Shown in pieces: positions 19,915-28,700 of a DNA stretch of 33,582 nucleotides (positions within the stretch are counted from its first letter, which is position 1; every line of letters begins with the position of its first letter). The translations under genes and the position numbers were made by a program. The DNA is from a virus, in IMG/VR virus record IMGVR_UViG_3300030331_001121, positions 1 to 33,582 of that record. One strand, written 5' to 3'. The notes below the pieces were generated by a model. That model saw only the letters and a program-made list of their open reading frames with translations, did not search any database and was not told the DNA's origin.

Positions 19915-21450
19915 ATGTCACAAGCAAAGAAGCTTCTTGCCGCGTACACTGGCGCATTGTCCGCACATGGGACAACTACGGTCGGTAGGATCGGACGTAA
20001 CGGCAAGGCAGAAAGCCAGAGTAAGATTGTTCGAGAGCCTATGACCGAGGAGATTGTGCAGGGGCACATCGACGGCAAGCAGGGGATTGGTGCGATCCCA
20101 ATCAACGAGGACAACATGTGTAAGTTTGGGGCCATCGATGTAGATGTGTATGACCTCAACCACAAAGAATTGCAGGAACGAATAAACAAACTGGATCTGC
20201 CTTTGTTGCATTGCAGATCTAAGTCGGGCGGTGCCCATTTGTATTTGTTTCTAAAAGACTGGGAACCTGCTGCTGTAGTTCGAGAGTATCTTACAGAGAT
20301 GGCGATACTCTTGGGACACAGTGGTGTAGAGATCTTTCCCAAGCAGGATCAGATTATAGCCGAGCGTGGAGATGTTGGTAACTTTATCAACATGCCATAC
20401 TTTGATGCGGAGATGCCGCAGAGATTTTGTTACAACAAAAAGATAGAAGCCATGGAGCTTGACGAGTTTCTTACGGAGATAGACAACAAGCGTGTGAACT
20501 TGTCTGACCTTGAGGCACTGCGCTCATCACAATCCCAACGCAAACATTTTGAGGATGGACCGCCATGCTTGCGGCATATCTTTGCAGACGGACCACAGTC
20601 AGAACCAAGGAACAAGCTGCTGTTTATGATGGCGGTGTATTGTAAGAACAAGTTCCCAGACAGTTGGCAAAACTCTGTGGAAGAATACAACCGCACGATG
20701 TTTTCTCCACCACTGCAATCTCAGGAGGTAGCAACGCTTATCAAGCAGCACGAGAAAAAGGATTACGGATACACATGCAAAGACGAGCCGTTCAAAAGTT
20801 ATTGTGATCCTGCGCTGTGCACTTTGGCTAAGTTTGGTATAGGTCAGGACGCACCCGATGCACCGCAGGTTGGTGGTCTGACAATCATGCTGTCTGAACC
20901 ACGTTTGTATTTCATGGACGTGAACGGCACACGTATTCAACTTACAACGGAGCAGCTACAGAACCAGACGCTGTGGCAACGTGCATGTATGGAGCAGTGC
21001 ATGTTCATGCCGCCAACCACCAAGCCACAAAAGTGGCAGCAGATGGTCAATAATCTAATGAGTCAGGCTACTTACATAGATGTACCGGAGGAACTTACGA
21101 TAACAGGTCAGTTCAAAGATCTGTTGGAAGCGTATTGCACAAGCCACATCCGAGCCATGGCTCCAGAAGAAATCGTTATGAATAAACCATGGACCGACGG
21201 TGGGGTTACCAAGTTTAAACTGGAAGGACTACTCGAGTTTTTGCATAACAGAAGGTTCGCTGTCACAAGCCGTGGACAGATAACCCAGATGATACGAGAT
21301 CTTGGGGGTGATGCCACAAAACAAAACATAACCAAGCGAGGACCAAAGGGTGAAACAAGAACTAATGTACGTTGTTGGTTTGTCCCTGCGTTTGAGGAAG
21401 AAGAAATAGAATTACCTGTAAAGGAGTATAGCAATGAAATCCCATTCTAA
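19915..21450 (+). CDS. Archaeo-eukaryotic-type primase (TOTE-primase-like)
   Basis: This 511-residue product should make primers for DNA replication. The N-terminal catalytic domain shows AIDVDVYD with Asp 75 and Asp 77 as metal ligands, SKSGGAHLYLFL with His 108, and VEIFPKQ with Glu 139, followed by GNFINMPYF, the order of AEP-superfamily enzymes. Four cysteines (218, 288, 297 and 302; YTCKDEPFKSYCDPALC) form a metal-binding region like that of primase C-terminal or PriL units. The C-terminal 190 residues lack Walker motifs, so this is not a primase-helicase fusion. The tail is acidic (FEEEEIELPVKEYSNEIPF) and ends in an SSB-like tip. The ATG at 19915 follows CGGGAG. It overlaps the AlpA-like gene by 17 bases. 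Confidence 0.88.
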   Translation: MSQAKKLLAAYTGALSAHGTTTVGRIGRNGKAESQSKIVREPMTEEIVQGHIDGKQGIGAIPINEDNMCKFGAIDVDVYDLNHKELQERINKLDLPLLHCRSKSGGAHLYLFLKDWEPAAVVREYLTEMAILLGHSGVEIFPKQDQIIAERGDVGNFINMPYFDAEMPQRFCYNKKIEAMELDEFLTEIDNKRVNLSDLEALRSSQSQRKHFEDGPPCLRHIFADGPQSEPRNKLLFMMAVYCKNKFPDSWQNSVEEYNRTMFSPPLQSQEVATLIKQHEKKDYGYTCKDEPFKSYCDPALCTLAKFGIGQDAPDAPQVGGLTIMLSEPRLYFMDVNGTRIQLTTEQLQNQTLWQRACMEQCMFMPPTTKPQKWQQMVNNLMSQATYIDVPEELTITGQFKDLLEAYCTSHIRAMAPEEIVMNKPWTDGGVTKFKLEGLLEFLHNRRFAVTSRGQITQMIRDLGGDATKQNITKRGPKGETRTNVRCWFVPAFEEEEIELPVKEYSNEIPF

Positions 21451-21658
21451 TCGACTGCTGCGGGTGGGTGAGGTAGCCGAAATGCTAGGCGTATCGAAAT
21501 CCTACATATACAAACTCTCGCAGACTGGAGACTTTCCGAAGCCCATAGTTCTGGGTGACGAGACAAACAGGAGATCCTCGAGCCGTTGGGTTCTGACTGA
21601 GATCGAAGACTGGGTAAACACAAGACCGAGGGGTAAAGAGTATGATACCGAAAGCTAA
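21434..21658 (+). CDS. AlpA/excisionase-like helix-turn-helix protein
   Basis: A 74-residue product with a MerR-type helix-turn-helix: LLRVGEVAEMLGVSKSYIYK, followed by the wing GDFPKPIVLG and SSRWVLTEIEDWVNTRP. This is the arrangement of AlpA and phage excisionase or regulator proteins. It overlaps both the primase gene (17 bases) and the helicase gene (17 bases), so it is locked into the replication operon. No integrase is present in the window, so a regulatory role is more likely than excision here. It is another candidate reader of the TGTCCTC boxes or other operators. Confidence 0.87.
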   Translation: MKSHSNRLLRVGEVAEMLGVSKSYIYKLSQTGDFPKPIVLGDETNRRSSSRWVLTEIEDWVNTRPRGKEYDTES

Positions 21659-23171
21659 ATTAATTCTTGGACCGCCAGGATGCGGCAAAACCTACCGTCT
21701 AATAGAGGAGATCCGCAAGGCTTTGTCAGAAGGAACGCACCCATCACGCATAGGTGTGATTTCTTTTACACGGAAAGCCATCGAAGAGATGGTGACTCGA
21801 GCCTGTGAGGAGTTTGACTTGGAACCAAAAGACTTTCCGTACATGAGAACGTCTCATTCGTTTGGGTTCCGATCTTTAGGCTTGCAGCCGCAAGACATTA
21901 TGAAGAAGGACGACTACGACAACATAGGAGAAACGGTAGGATTAACCTTCGAAGGTAAACTCTCTAACTCTCTTGAGGACGGAATGGCTCTGCCTTCTTT
22001 GGGTGGATCAGGGTCCGACTACTTGCAGATGATAGGAAGATCACGTTTACGCATGGTTACGTTGGACAAAGAGTTCAACGATACGGCTGACCGGACGCTG
22101 CACTTCCCCAAGTTGGTGCAATTGCACGAGCAGATTGAGCAGTACAAACAAGCCATAAACAAATACGACTATGTGGACATGATCGATAAGTACATACAGG
22201 TGGGTGACGTACCCAAACTTGACTACCTGTTTATAGATGAGGCCCAAGACTTTACTCCATTGCAGTGGGAGATGGCTGTTAAGATAGCAAGCGAAGCGGA
22301 AAATGTGTTCATTGCAGGGGATGACGACCAAGCTATACACAGATGGACAGGCGTAGACGTGGAGTTATTCAAGGAATGCTCCAAAGACATAGATGTTTTG
22401 GATCAGTCATACAGAATACCAAGGTCCGTGCATAAACTAGCAAGGGTTCTTGCAGGTAGGATTGAGGATCGACACACCAAGATATTCAAACCAAGAGAGG
22501 AAGAGGGTTTGGTCGAATGGATCAACCACCTTGATGAAACGCCACTCCATGAGGGATCGTGGACACTCATGGCAAGAACAAATGGCTATGTCCATGACAT
22601 GGCAAAGAAGATCAGGAACATGGGGTTTAAATATTCAATCAAGGGTAGGCCCAGTATCTCGGATAAACTGGTGGCAAATCTGTTTACTTGGGAGGACCTG
22701 TGTCAGGACAAGAAGGTTGGGCTACAGAGGATCAAGGATCTGTACTCGTCTGTACCAAAGCAGGGACAGAACGCAGTGGTCAAACGTGGCTTTACGCAAA
22801 GGCTAGACGTACTGGCTCCTGATGCAGAGTTAACGATGGATGAACTACAAAAGGAATACGGTTTACTGGTAGGCGCAGAGCAGAGCGGCTACGAGGTGTT
22901 GCGTGTAAGCAGGATAGATCAGGATTACATTGCAGCAATGATGCGTAGGGGGGACGATCTACTGTCTGCTCCTCGTATAAAGCTGTCTACCTTTCATGCC
23001 ATGAAGGGTGGAGAAGACGACAACTGTTTGGTATACTTAGGGTCTACCAAGTCTGCCTGTGAAAGCAGGTTTCAAGACGATGAGCACAGAGCGTTTTATG
23101 TTGGGGTAACTCGAGCACGTAACTCTCTGTACATATTACAATCAACAAACGATTACAGGTACACGATATGA
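21642..23171 (+). CDS. UvrD/Rep-type superfamily 1 helicase
   Basis: The 509-residue enzyme has the complete SF1A motif series. Motif I is LGPPGCGKT (9-17), Ia VISFTRKAIEEM (39-50), II FIDEAQD (197-203), III AGDDDQAIHRW (225-235) and IV QSYRIP (255-260). Motif V is LSTFHAMKGGE and VI FYVGVTRAR near the C-terminus. It should unwind DNA 3'-5' using ATP, acting at the phage fork or in repair. At 509 residues it is compact, shorter than bacterial UvrD and nearer to phage forms. The primase C-terminus and helicase N-terminus are encoded within 200 bases of each other, and no DnaB-type replicative helicase was seen, so this may be the fork helicase. Confidence 0.93.
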   Translation: MIPKAKLILGPPGCGKTYRLIEEIRKALSEGTHPSRIGVISFTRKAIEEMVTRACEEFDLEPKDFPYMRTSHSFGFRSLGLQPQDIMKKDDYDNIGETVGLTFEGKLSNSLEDGMALPSLGGSGSDYLQMIGRSRLRMVTLDKEFNDTADRTLHFPKLVQLHEQIEQYKQAINKYDYVDMIDKYIQVGDVPKLDYLFIDEAQDFTPLQWEMAVKIASEAENVFIAGDDDQAIHRWTGVDVELFKECSKDIDVLDQSYRIPRSVHKLARVLAGRIEDRHTKIFKPREEEGLVEWINHLDETPLHEGSWTLMARTNGYVHDMAKKIRNMGFKYSIKGRPSISDKLVANLFTWEDLCQDKKVGLQRIKDLYSSVPKQGQNAVVKRGFTQRLDVLAPDAELTMDELQKEYGLLVGAEQSGYEVLRVSRIDQDYIAAMMRRGDDLLSAPRIKLSTFHAMKGGEDDNCLVYLGSTKSACESRFQDDEHRAFYVGVTRARNSLYILQSTNDYRYTI

Positions 23172-23329
23172 GATGTTTATACTGCGGAGATCAAATGATT
23201 CAGGGTGGTGACCATGACAGCGACATTGGAGAGGAGTTTATTATGGTATCGAACTTCTCCTGTCCGAAGTGTGGTTCATTTGCTTTGTTCTATTTTCCAA
23301 ATGATGAAGAGGAGCAAACAATCCAATGA
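23168..23329 (+). CDS. Small zinc-ribbon protein, 53 residues
   Basis: The ATG at 23168 overlaps the helicase stop (ATGA). The peptide starts MRCLYCGDQMIQGGDHDSDI and has two C-x2-C knuckles, CLYCG (3-7) and CPKCG (about 34-38), that would bind one zinc ion, followed by a hydrophobic strand FALFYF and an acidic tail. Such mini zinc ribbons are common beside phage replication genes and may bind DNA or a partner enzyme. Its stop overlaps the next start in the same way. Confidence 0.75.
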   Translation: MRCLYCGDQMIQGGDHDSDIGEEFIMVSNFSCPKCGSFALFYFPNDEEEQTIQ

Positions 23330-23610
23330 AACGGCAAAAGGTTTTGGAGACAGCAGCAAAACTAATCCATGGTGACAGGGCCAAGGATTACGGTGATGCA
23401 TACAAAAACCACCAACGTATAGCCGATGGATGGAATATAATAATAGAAGGAGCCATGGAGAAGCATGGTCAGATAACTCCGGCCCACGTCACGCTGATGA
23501 TGGACTGGGTAAAAACGAGCAGACTAATAGAAACAATAGACCACGAGGATTCGTGGATCGATAAAGCAGGATACACCGCCTTGGGTGCGGAGTTCATTGA
23601 GGAGAAATAA
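23326..23610 (+). CDS. DUF6378-like protein
   Basis: A 94-residue product starting MKRQKVLETAAKLIHGDRAK. It shows the family run HGDRAKDYGDAYKNHQRIAD, an ITPAHVTLMMDWVKTSRLI helix and DSWIDKAGYTALG near the end. The all-helical set of Glu/Asp/His-rich motifs resembles MazG/dUTPase-type nucleotide hydrolases, so a role in nucleotide pools is sometimes suggested, but I know no proof. It sits immediately before DNA polymerase, which fits such a role. Overlapping ATGA couples it to the zinc-ribbon gene. Confidence 0.85.
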   Translation: MKRQKVLETAAKLIHGDRAKDYGDAYKNHQRIADGWNIIIEGAMEKHGQITPAHVTLMMDWVKTSRLIETIDHEDSWIDKAGYTALGAEFIEEK

Positions 23611-23611
23611 T

Positions 23612-25513
23612 ATGCAGGTAAACCTGTTTGGTAGTGCGCTGCACCACCAGATCAAAGGGGAACTAGATCTAATAGATAAAGACTGGAACATACCACCAGA
23701 GTACCCAGACCTGACAGGCTACAAGGATGTGGCTGTAGATCTAGAAACCTATGATCCTAACATCAAAACACTGGGGCCAGGATGGGCACGTAAGGACGGA
23801 CATATCATCGGCATAGCTGTAGCAGCAGGAGAATACAAAGGATACTTTCCCATACGTCATGAAAACGCACACAATCTAGATCCGAAGTTCACGCTCAAGT
23901 GGCTAAAGAAACAGATGGCTGTGCCTGACATGAACGTGATCATGCACAACGCAACCTACGATGCAGGATGGATGAGAGCCGAGGGCATAGAAATACAGGG
24001 CAGGATCATTGACACGATGATTACTGGCGCACTGGTGGACGAGAACCGTTGGTCCTTTGGACTAGATGCAATGGCTCGAGACTATGTGCAGATTAGAAAA
24101 GACGAGAAACTTTTACAGGCAGCAGCCAAGGAGTGGGGCGTAGATCCAAAGGCAGAGATGTACAAGCTACCGCCCAAGTATGTAGGATCGTATGCCGAGC
24201 AGGATGCCGTTGCCACACTCAAACTATGGGAAGCCTTGAAGATACAACTCGAGGAGCAAGAACTCTGGCACATCTGGAATGTAGAGACAGACTTGATACG
24301 CTGTATGTTGGACATGAGAACCAATGGTGTGCGTGTAGATCTGGACAAGGCAGACAAAAACAAGAAGTTGATTCGAACCAAGACCAAAGAACTACGTTCG
24401 TATATCGAAAAGGAAGCAGGTATGGAGGTGGACATTTGGGCCTCTGCCTCCATCCAGAAGATGTTTGATAAATTAGGCATGGAATACTTTACCACAGAAA
24501 AGGGTGCGCCATCGTTTACCAAATCATTTTTAAACGACCACCCCTCAGAAGTATGTCAGGCGTTGGTCAAGCTACGTGAGTTCGACAAAGCGGACTCTAC
24601 GTTTATCGATAGCATACTGCGACATGAACATGAGGGTCGTGTGCATACTGAACTACACTCCACACGAAGAGACGAGGGTGGCACGGTTACTGGACGCTTC
24701 TCATCATCCAACCCAAACCTACAGCAGATTCCTGCTAGAGATCCCGACATCAAGAAGATGATCCGTGGTTTATTCATACCAGAGGATGGTTGCCAGTGGG
24801 GATCATTTGACTATTCAAGCCAGGAGCCAAGGTTACTGGTGCACTTTGCAGCCTCCGTGCCTGTTGGTTTGAGGCACTCTGTGGTCGACAACATCGTAGA
24901 CGAGTTCAATACAGGAGACGTGGATCTCCACCAGATGGTGGCAGATCTAGCAGGGATTACTCGTAAGCAAGCCAAAACCGTAAACCTTGGTATCATGTAT
25001 GGCATGGGCGTGGCTAAGTTGGCAGATCAGCTTGGTATACCTGCGGATGACGCGAAGAGTTTGATCAGACAACACAGGGATAAGGTGCCGTTTGTCAAAG
25101 GTCTTGCAGACCTTGCTACCAAACAAGCATCAGACAACGGTCAGATACGCACTCTACTGGGCCGTAAGTGCAGGTTTCCTCTTTGGGAGCCTGTAACCTT
25201 CGGAGTAGGTAAACCACTGCCTCACGACGACGCACAGAAGGAGTACGGCAAACAGATTAGAAGAGCCTTCACATACAAGGCATTGAACAGATTGATTCAG
25301 GGATCAGCAGCCGACCAGACAAAGAAAGCAATGCTTGATTGTTACAACGAGGGACTTACACCTATGCTTACGGTGCATGATGAGTTATGCTTCAACATAG
25401 AAGATGAAGCCCAAGTTGAAAAAATAAAAGAATTAATGGAAACAGGTGTACCTCTCAAGGTGCCCTCTAAAATTGACGTAGATATTCAACCAGATTGGGG
25501 AGAAGTAGAGTGA
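23612..25513 (+). CDS. polA: DNA polymerase I-type (family A) with 3'-5' exonuclease
   Basis: The start at 23612 (MQVNLFGSALHHQIKGEL) is placed by the GAGGAG site; the frame extends nine codons upstream without one. The 633 residues hold a proofreading exonuclease, with DLETYDP (Asp 43, Glu 45), MHNATYDAGW (Asp 117) and YAEQDAVAT (Asp 198). The polymerase follows: TGRFSSSNPNLQQIP (about 360-374), motif A SFDYSSQEPR (Asp 400), motif B RKQAKTVNLGIMYG (451-464) and motif C TVHDELC (Asp 590). No 5'-nuclease domain is present, as in phage enzymes. In motif B the residue equivalent to E. coli Phe 762 is Leu (459). It should be the replicative polymerase. Confidence 0.96.
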   Translation: MQVNLFGSALHHQIKGELDLIDKDWNIPPEYPDLTGYKDVAVDLETYDPNIKTLGPGWARKDGHIIGIAVAAGEYKGYFPIRHENAHNLDPKFTLKWLKKQMAVPDMNVIMHNATYDAGWMRAEGIEIQGRIIDTMITGALVDENRWSFGLDAMARDYVQIRKDEKLLQAAAKEWGVDPKAEMYKLPPKYVGSYAEQDAVATLKLWEALKIQLEEQELWHIWNVETDLIRCMLDMRTNGVRVDLDKADKNKKLIRTKTKELRSYIEKEAGMEVDIWASASIQKMFDKLGMEYFTTEKGAPSFTKSFLNDHPSEVCQALVKLREFDKADSTFIDSILRHEHEGRVHTELHSTRRDEGGTVTGRFSSSNPNLQQIPARDPDIKKMIRGLFIPEDGCQWGSFDYSSQEPRLLVHFAASVPVGLRHSVVDNIVDEFNTGDVDLHQMVADLAGITRKQAKTVNLGIMYGMGVAKLADQLGIPADDAKSLIRQHRDKVPFVKGLADLATKQASDNGQIRTLLGRKCRFPLWEPVTFGVGKPLPHDDAQKEYGKQIRRAFTYKALNRLIQGSAADQTKKAMLDCYNEGLTPMLTVHDELCFNIEDEAQVEKIKELMETGVPLKVPSKIDVDIQPDWGEVE

Positions 25514-25716
25514 TAGATCCAAACATGAAGACACTAGGATTAAGAGAAATGCATCCAATGCAGGTCAAATGCCTGATGGATTTTGTTGGCACAGCCATAG
25601 AGTTAGCTGCTACAACAGGAAACGAAAAGACTTTACGAGATGTAGAAGCATCTGCTGATGAACTCATACAACTGTTGGGAGGCAAGGGCGTTAGGGTAGA
25701 AGTAGAAGAAGACTAG
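25510..25716 (+). CDS. Small protein after the polymerase, unknown
   Basis: The likely start is GTG at 25510 (then IDPNMKTLGLREMHPMQV), which overlaps the polymerase stop (GTGA) and has GGGAGAAG upstream; ATG at 25525 is the alternative. The 68 residues are mostly helical (KCLMDFVGTAIELAATTGNE, DVEASADELIQLLG) with an acidic tail. It ends the rightward replication operon and its TAG shares the palindrome CTAG with the stop codon of the opposite gene. Confidence 0.75.
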   Translation: MIDPNMKTLGLREMHPMQVKCLMDFVGTAIELAATTGNEKTLRDVEASADELIQLLGGKGVRVEVEED

Positions 25717-28700
25717 TCGCTACGTCTTTGTATTTCTAGGTTGGCACTCTGCGAAGCAGGGTCACCGAAGACACTTGGAGCAATGGTCTGTGCTCTTTCT
25801 ACAAACCCTTCTGTTAGATTACCTGCTGTGTTTCTGACTTGAGCCAACGTGTTTCTAACTGGGGTTGTGATAGTCTGCGGAAAAGACACCTCGGCCTGTG
25901 GCTGTTCTACTTCAGGCGTAGTTATTACTGGTGTGGCCTCCGCTATCCTACGTGCTCGATCTGCACGACGCTCTGCAAGTCTGGCATCTCTTTCTTCTTT
26001 TGCCACCAATGGCTGTAGCTTTTCAAACCTACGTTCGTTGGACAACCTGTTTAGTTCTGCCCAAGGACGTTCCTTAATTAAATACTTTTTATCTTCGCTA
26101 CGCATTTCTGATTTGACTTCTATAATTAGTTCCCTGGAAGCTAAACCAGGCCAGAACTGCCCACGCATAATGACGTTAATTTCTGCTCCACCCATACCAG
26201 ATTTTACTAGGCCTTTGCGTATGGATGCGTCACTCGCACCCATGGCTCGAGCAGCTTCGATCTTGTAGTACAGTCTACTTTGCTCACGATATAAGTTATC
26301 GAGGTACGTGGACCATCCTTCTATGACTTCTGGTATGGTTGCATCTGCACGTTTGATTTCTCTGTTGGCAGACCCCTTGGCAGAGGATCTAAGTGGGAGA
26401 TACTCACCACCTTGAAACTCAAAATCAGTTCTAGTATTCACGTTGATGGGTGTAAGACCTGTTACAACCCGAGCAAGTTCTTCATTGACCGTATACTCCT
26501 GACCACGAGTTCCCCCCTGATCCTTTAACGCTCGAAGCAATCGACCCTCTTGAAACTTACCAGATCGTTCTTCCTGGAACATGCGACCGTAACCTGGGAT
26601 ATATGTACCAGCTATGTGTGTAAAACTCTTTTGCAGTTTGGTTCCAAAATCATCTGCGCTTGCATAAACTCTTGAACCTGTTTGTGTTTCCCCGTCTCGA
26701 CCAATCCAAGACTGTGGCAGCACATCTCTTACCCGTTCGTAGATCAAAGATTCAGACAAGAACGGTTCGGCGTAACCCTCAATAGCGGACCAGGAAGAGT
26801 TTAGTATTTGTTCAGCCTCGCCTTTACCCAATTCACCCTGTTCAAAATATGTTCGAAGAGCAGCCCGGGCAGGATCTAAAACAAATGCATGCGGGAATAT
26901 AAAGCTAAGATCTCCCATGGATATGTTGCCACGTTTGTCATTGTCGAGAACGATCATCTGATGTCCGTCGTAAAAGTCTGCTGTCAAGGTAAGAGCAGCA
27001 TTCATCTCTTGCTCCGTGGTTCCTGTTGCAAGCATCGAAGCTTTGGTCATGGCTGCTGGAAGAATAGCGGACGTAGCTACATAGGACGTAAGTCTGTTGG
27101 TTCCAATACCGTGGATGCGTCGTTCAAGAATCTTTGCATTCTCCTCCCCTATTGAATTAATTAAAGCTCTACCTGACGCCGTGTTGGGATCTATTTTGAA
27201 AGACATTTCTTTGATGCCTCGAGCCAAGGTGTTGGCAGAGTTTCTGATGTTTTCAGATGCAAACGATGTAAAGTTACCAAACACTGGTATAGCATCGAGT
27301 CTACGGATTGCTTTACCTACACGGCTGTACACAGGCATGGTATCTTTAACGATGTCGCCCGACATAGTTAGGAGAAAGTTTGCAGGTGATTGCTCAAGAG
27401 CCAAGGATGCTCCACGTTTGGCAATCCCCTGTTCTACAAATACTTTTTGTAACTCAGGAAATACATTTGGTGGCAGGTTATTGATGTCCAAGTTTGCTTT
27501 ACCAAGAGCGTTGGTTACTTTTGCTTGCTCCGCAAATACAGACATCATTTTGAAGAAAGAGTCAGAGTCAGAATAAAACGATTCAAGCTGTTGCATAAAG
27601 GGTATGACGGATGTTGATTTGTCCACAGCAGTTTGTAACCTACCTGCCACTTGAAAGTCTTGTGCCATCTCTTTGAAGTCTCGAAGGGCAGAGGTTACAA
27701 GGCTGGTATCCATAACACCCAAAGCACCAAGCTCTCGGCTGTACTTACGAACCGCCTCGTCATCCATAAGATCCACGTTGGCTGCAACCACCCTGAAGGC
27801 ATCTATAAAATCACTGTCCTTGGTAAAGTTTCCGTTGTTTGCCACAGCAATAACGTTACCGCTAATGTTTCTAGCTTGTGAGATAATGTTAGGAACAATA
27901 GTCATACGTTGTGCCTGACCCTTGAGCAATGCACCTATGGCTATGGCTTGTCCTAGTTCATCTAGTCCCATACGAGCAGGAGTTGTGAGTGCTTGTTTGA
28001 CCTCTGGGGTTACATACATATCAGATAGGTCTGCATACGCACCGCCGAAGAAAGATTCTCCTGTTTTATCTGGTTCTAATTTTACATAGTTTTCTGCTTG
28101 TAAACGTTTTAAAAAACTTAACTCAGCTTTTGGTATAACTAAACCCTCTATATTAGCTGCTTCTGTGTCCGCAAACTCCAGAGTTTCTGGATCATAAATG
28201 ATGCGTCTTTCGTCTCCACCAACTGTTGTAGAAAAATTTGGTTCAGCTTTTGGAGCACGAACAATCGCGGGTCGTTGTCCTCTGTTCAACATATTGAAAG
28301 CAGTGGAGGCAGCTACGCTAAATCCTCCTTCAGAAATATCTTTTGCTACGCCTTCATAGAATTTTAAACCTGCTGTTGTTTGAGCTAAATCAGATATGGT
28401 TCTAATAAATGCAGTCTGAGGATCTTTGATTTCTCCCATTAGCTCAAGAGTCTTTGGTAGTTTGTTTAGTTCCTCAACCCGTTCGATTAACATATTGTCA
28501 ACCAAGCTGACCACTCGCCCAGGCAAAACAACATTGTTAACTTCTTTCAACGCACTCTTTCTTAACTCAAGGGCACTTTTGGGATCTATAACACCTTCCG
28601 CTAAATCTAGTTTTAAGTACGATAAAAGTTTTCTTTCTGCAAAGGCATCTGCTTCTGCATCAGTAAGAGCACCTTGATATGTTCCCTCTCCAAAGAGTTC

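Noticed and set aside
21434-21658. AlpA-like protein as excisionase of a prophage
   Set aside because: No integrase or attachment site is visible; the gene is embedded in the replication operon, so a regulator is more likely.
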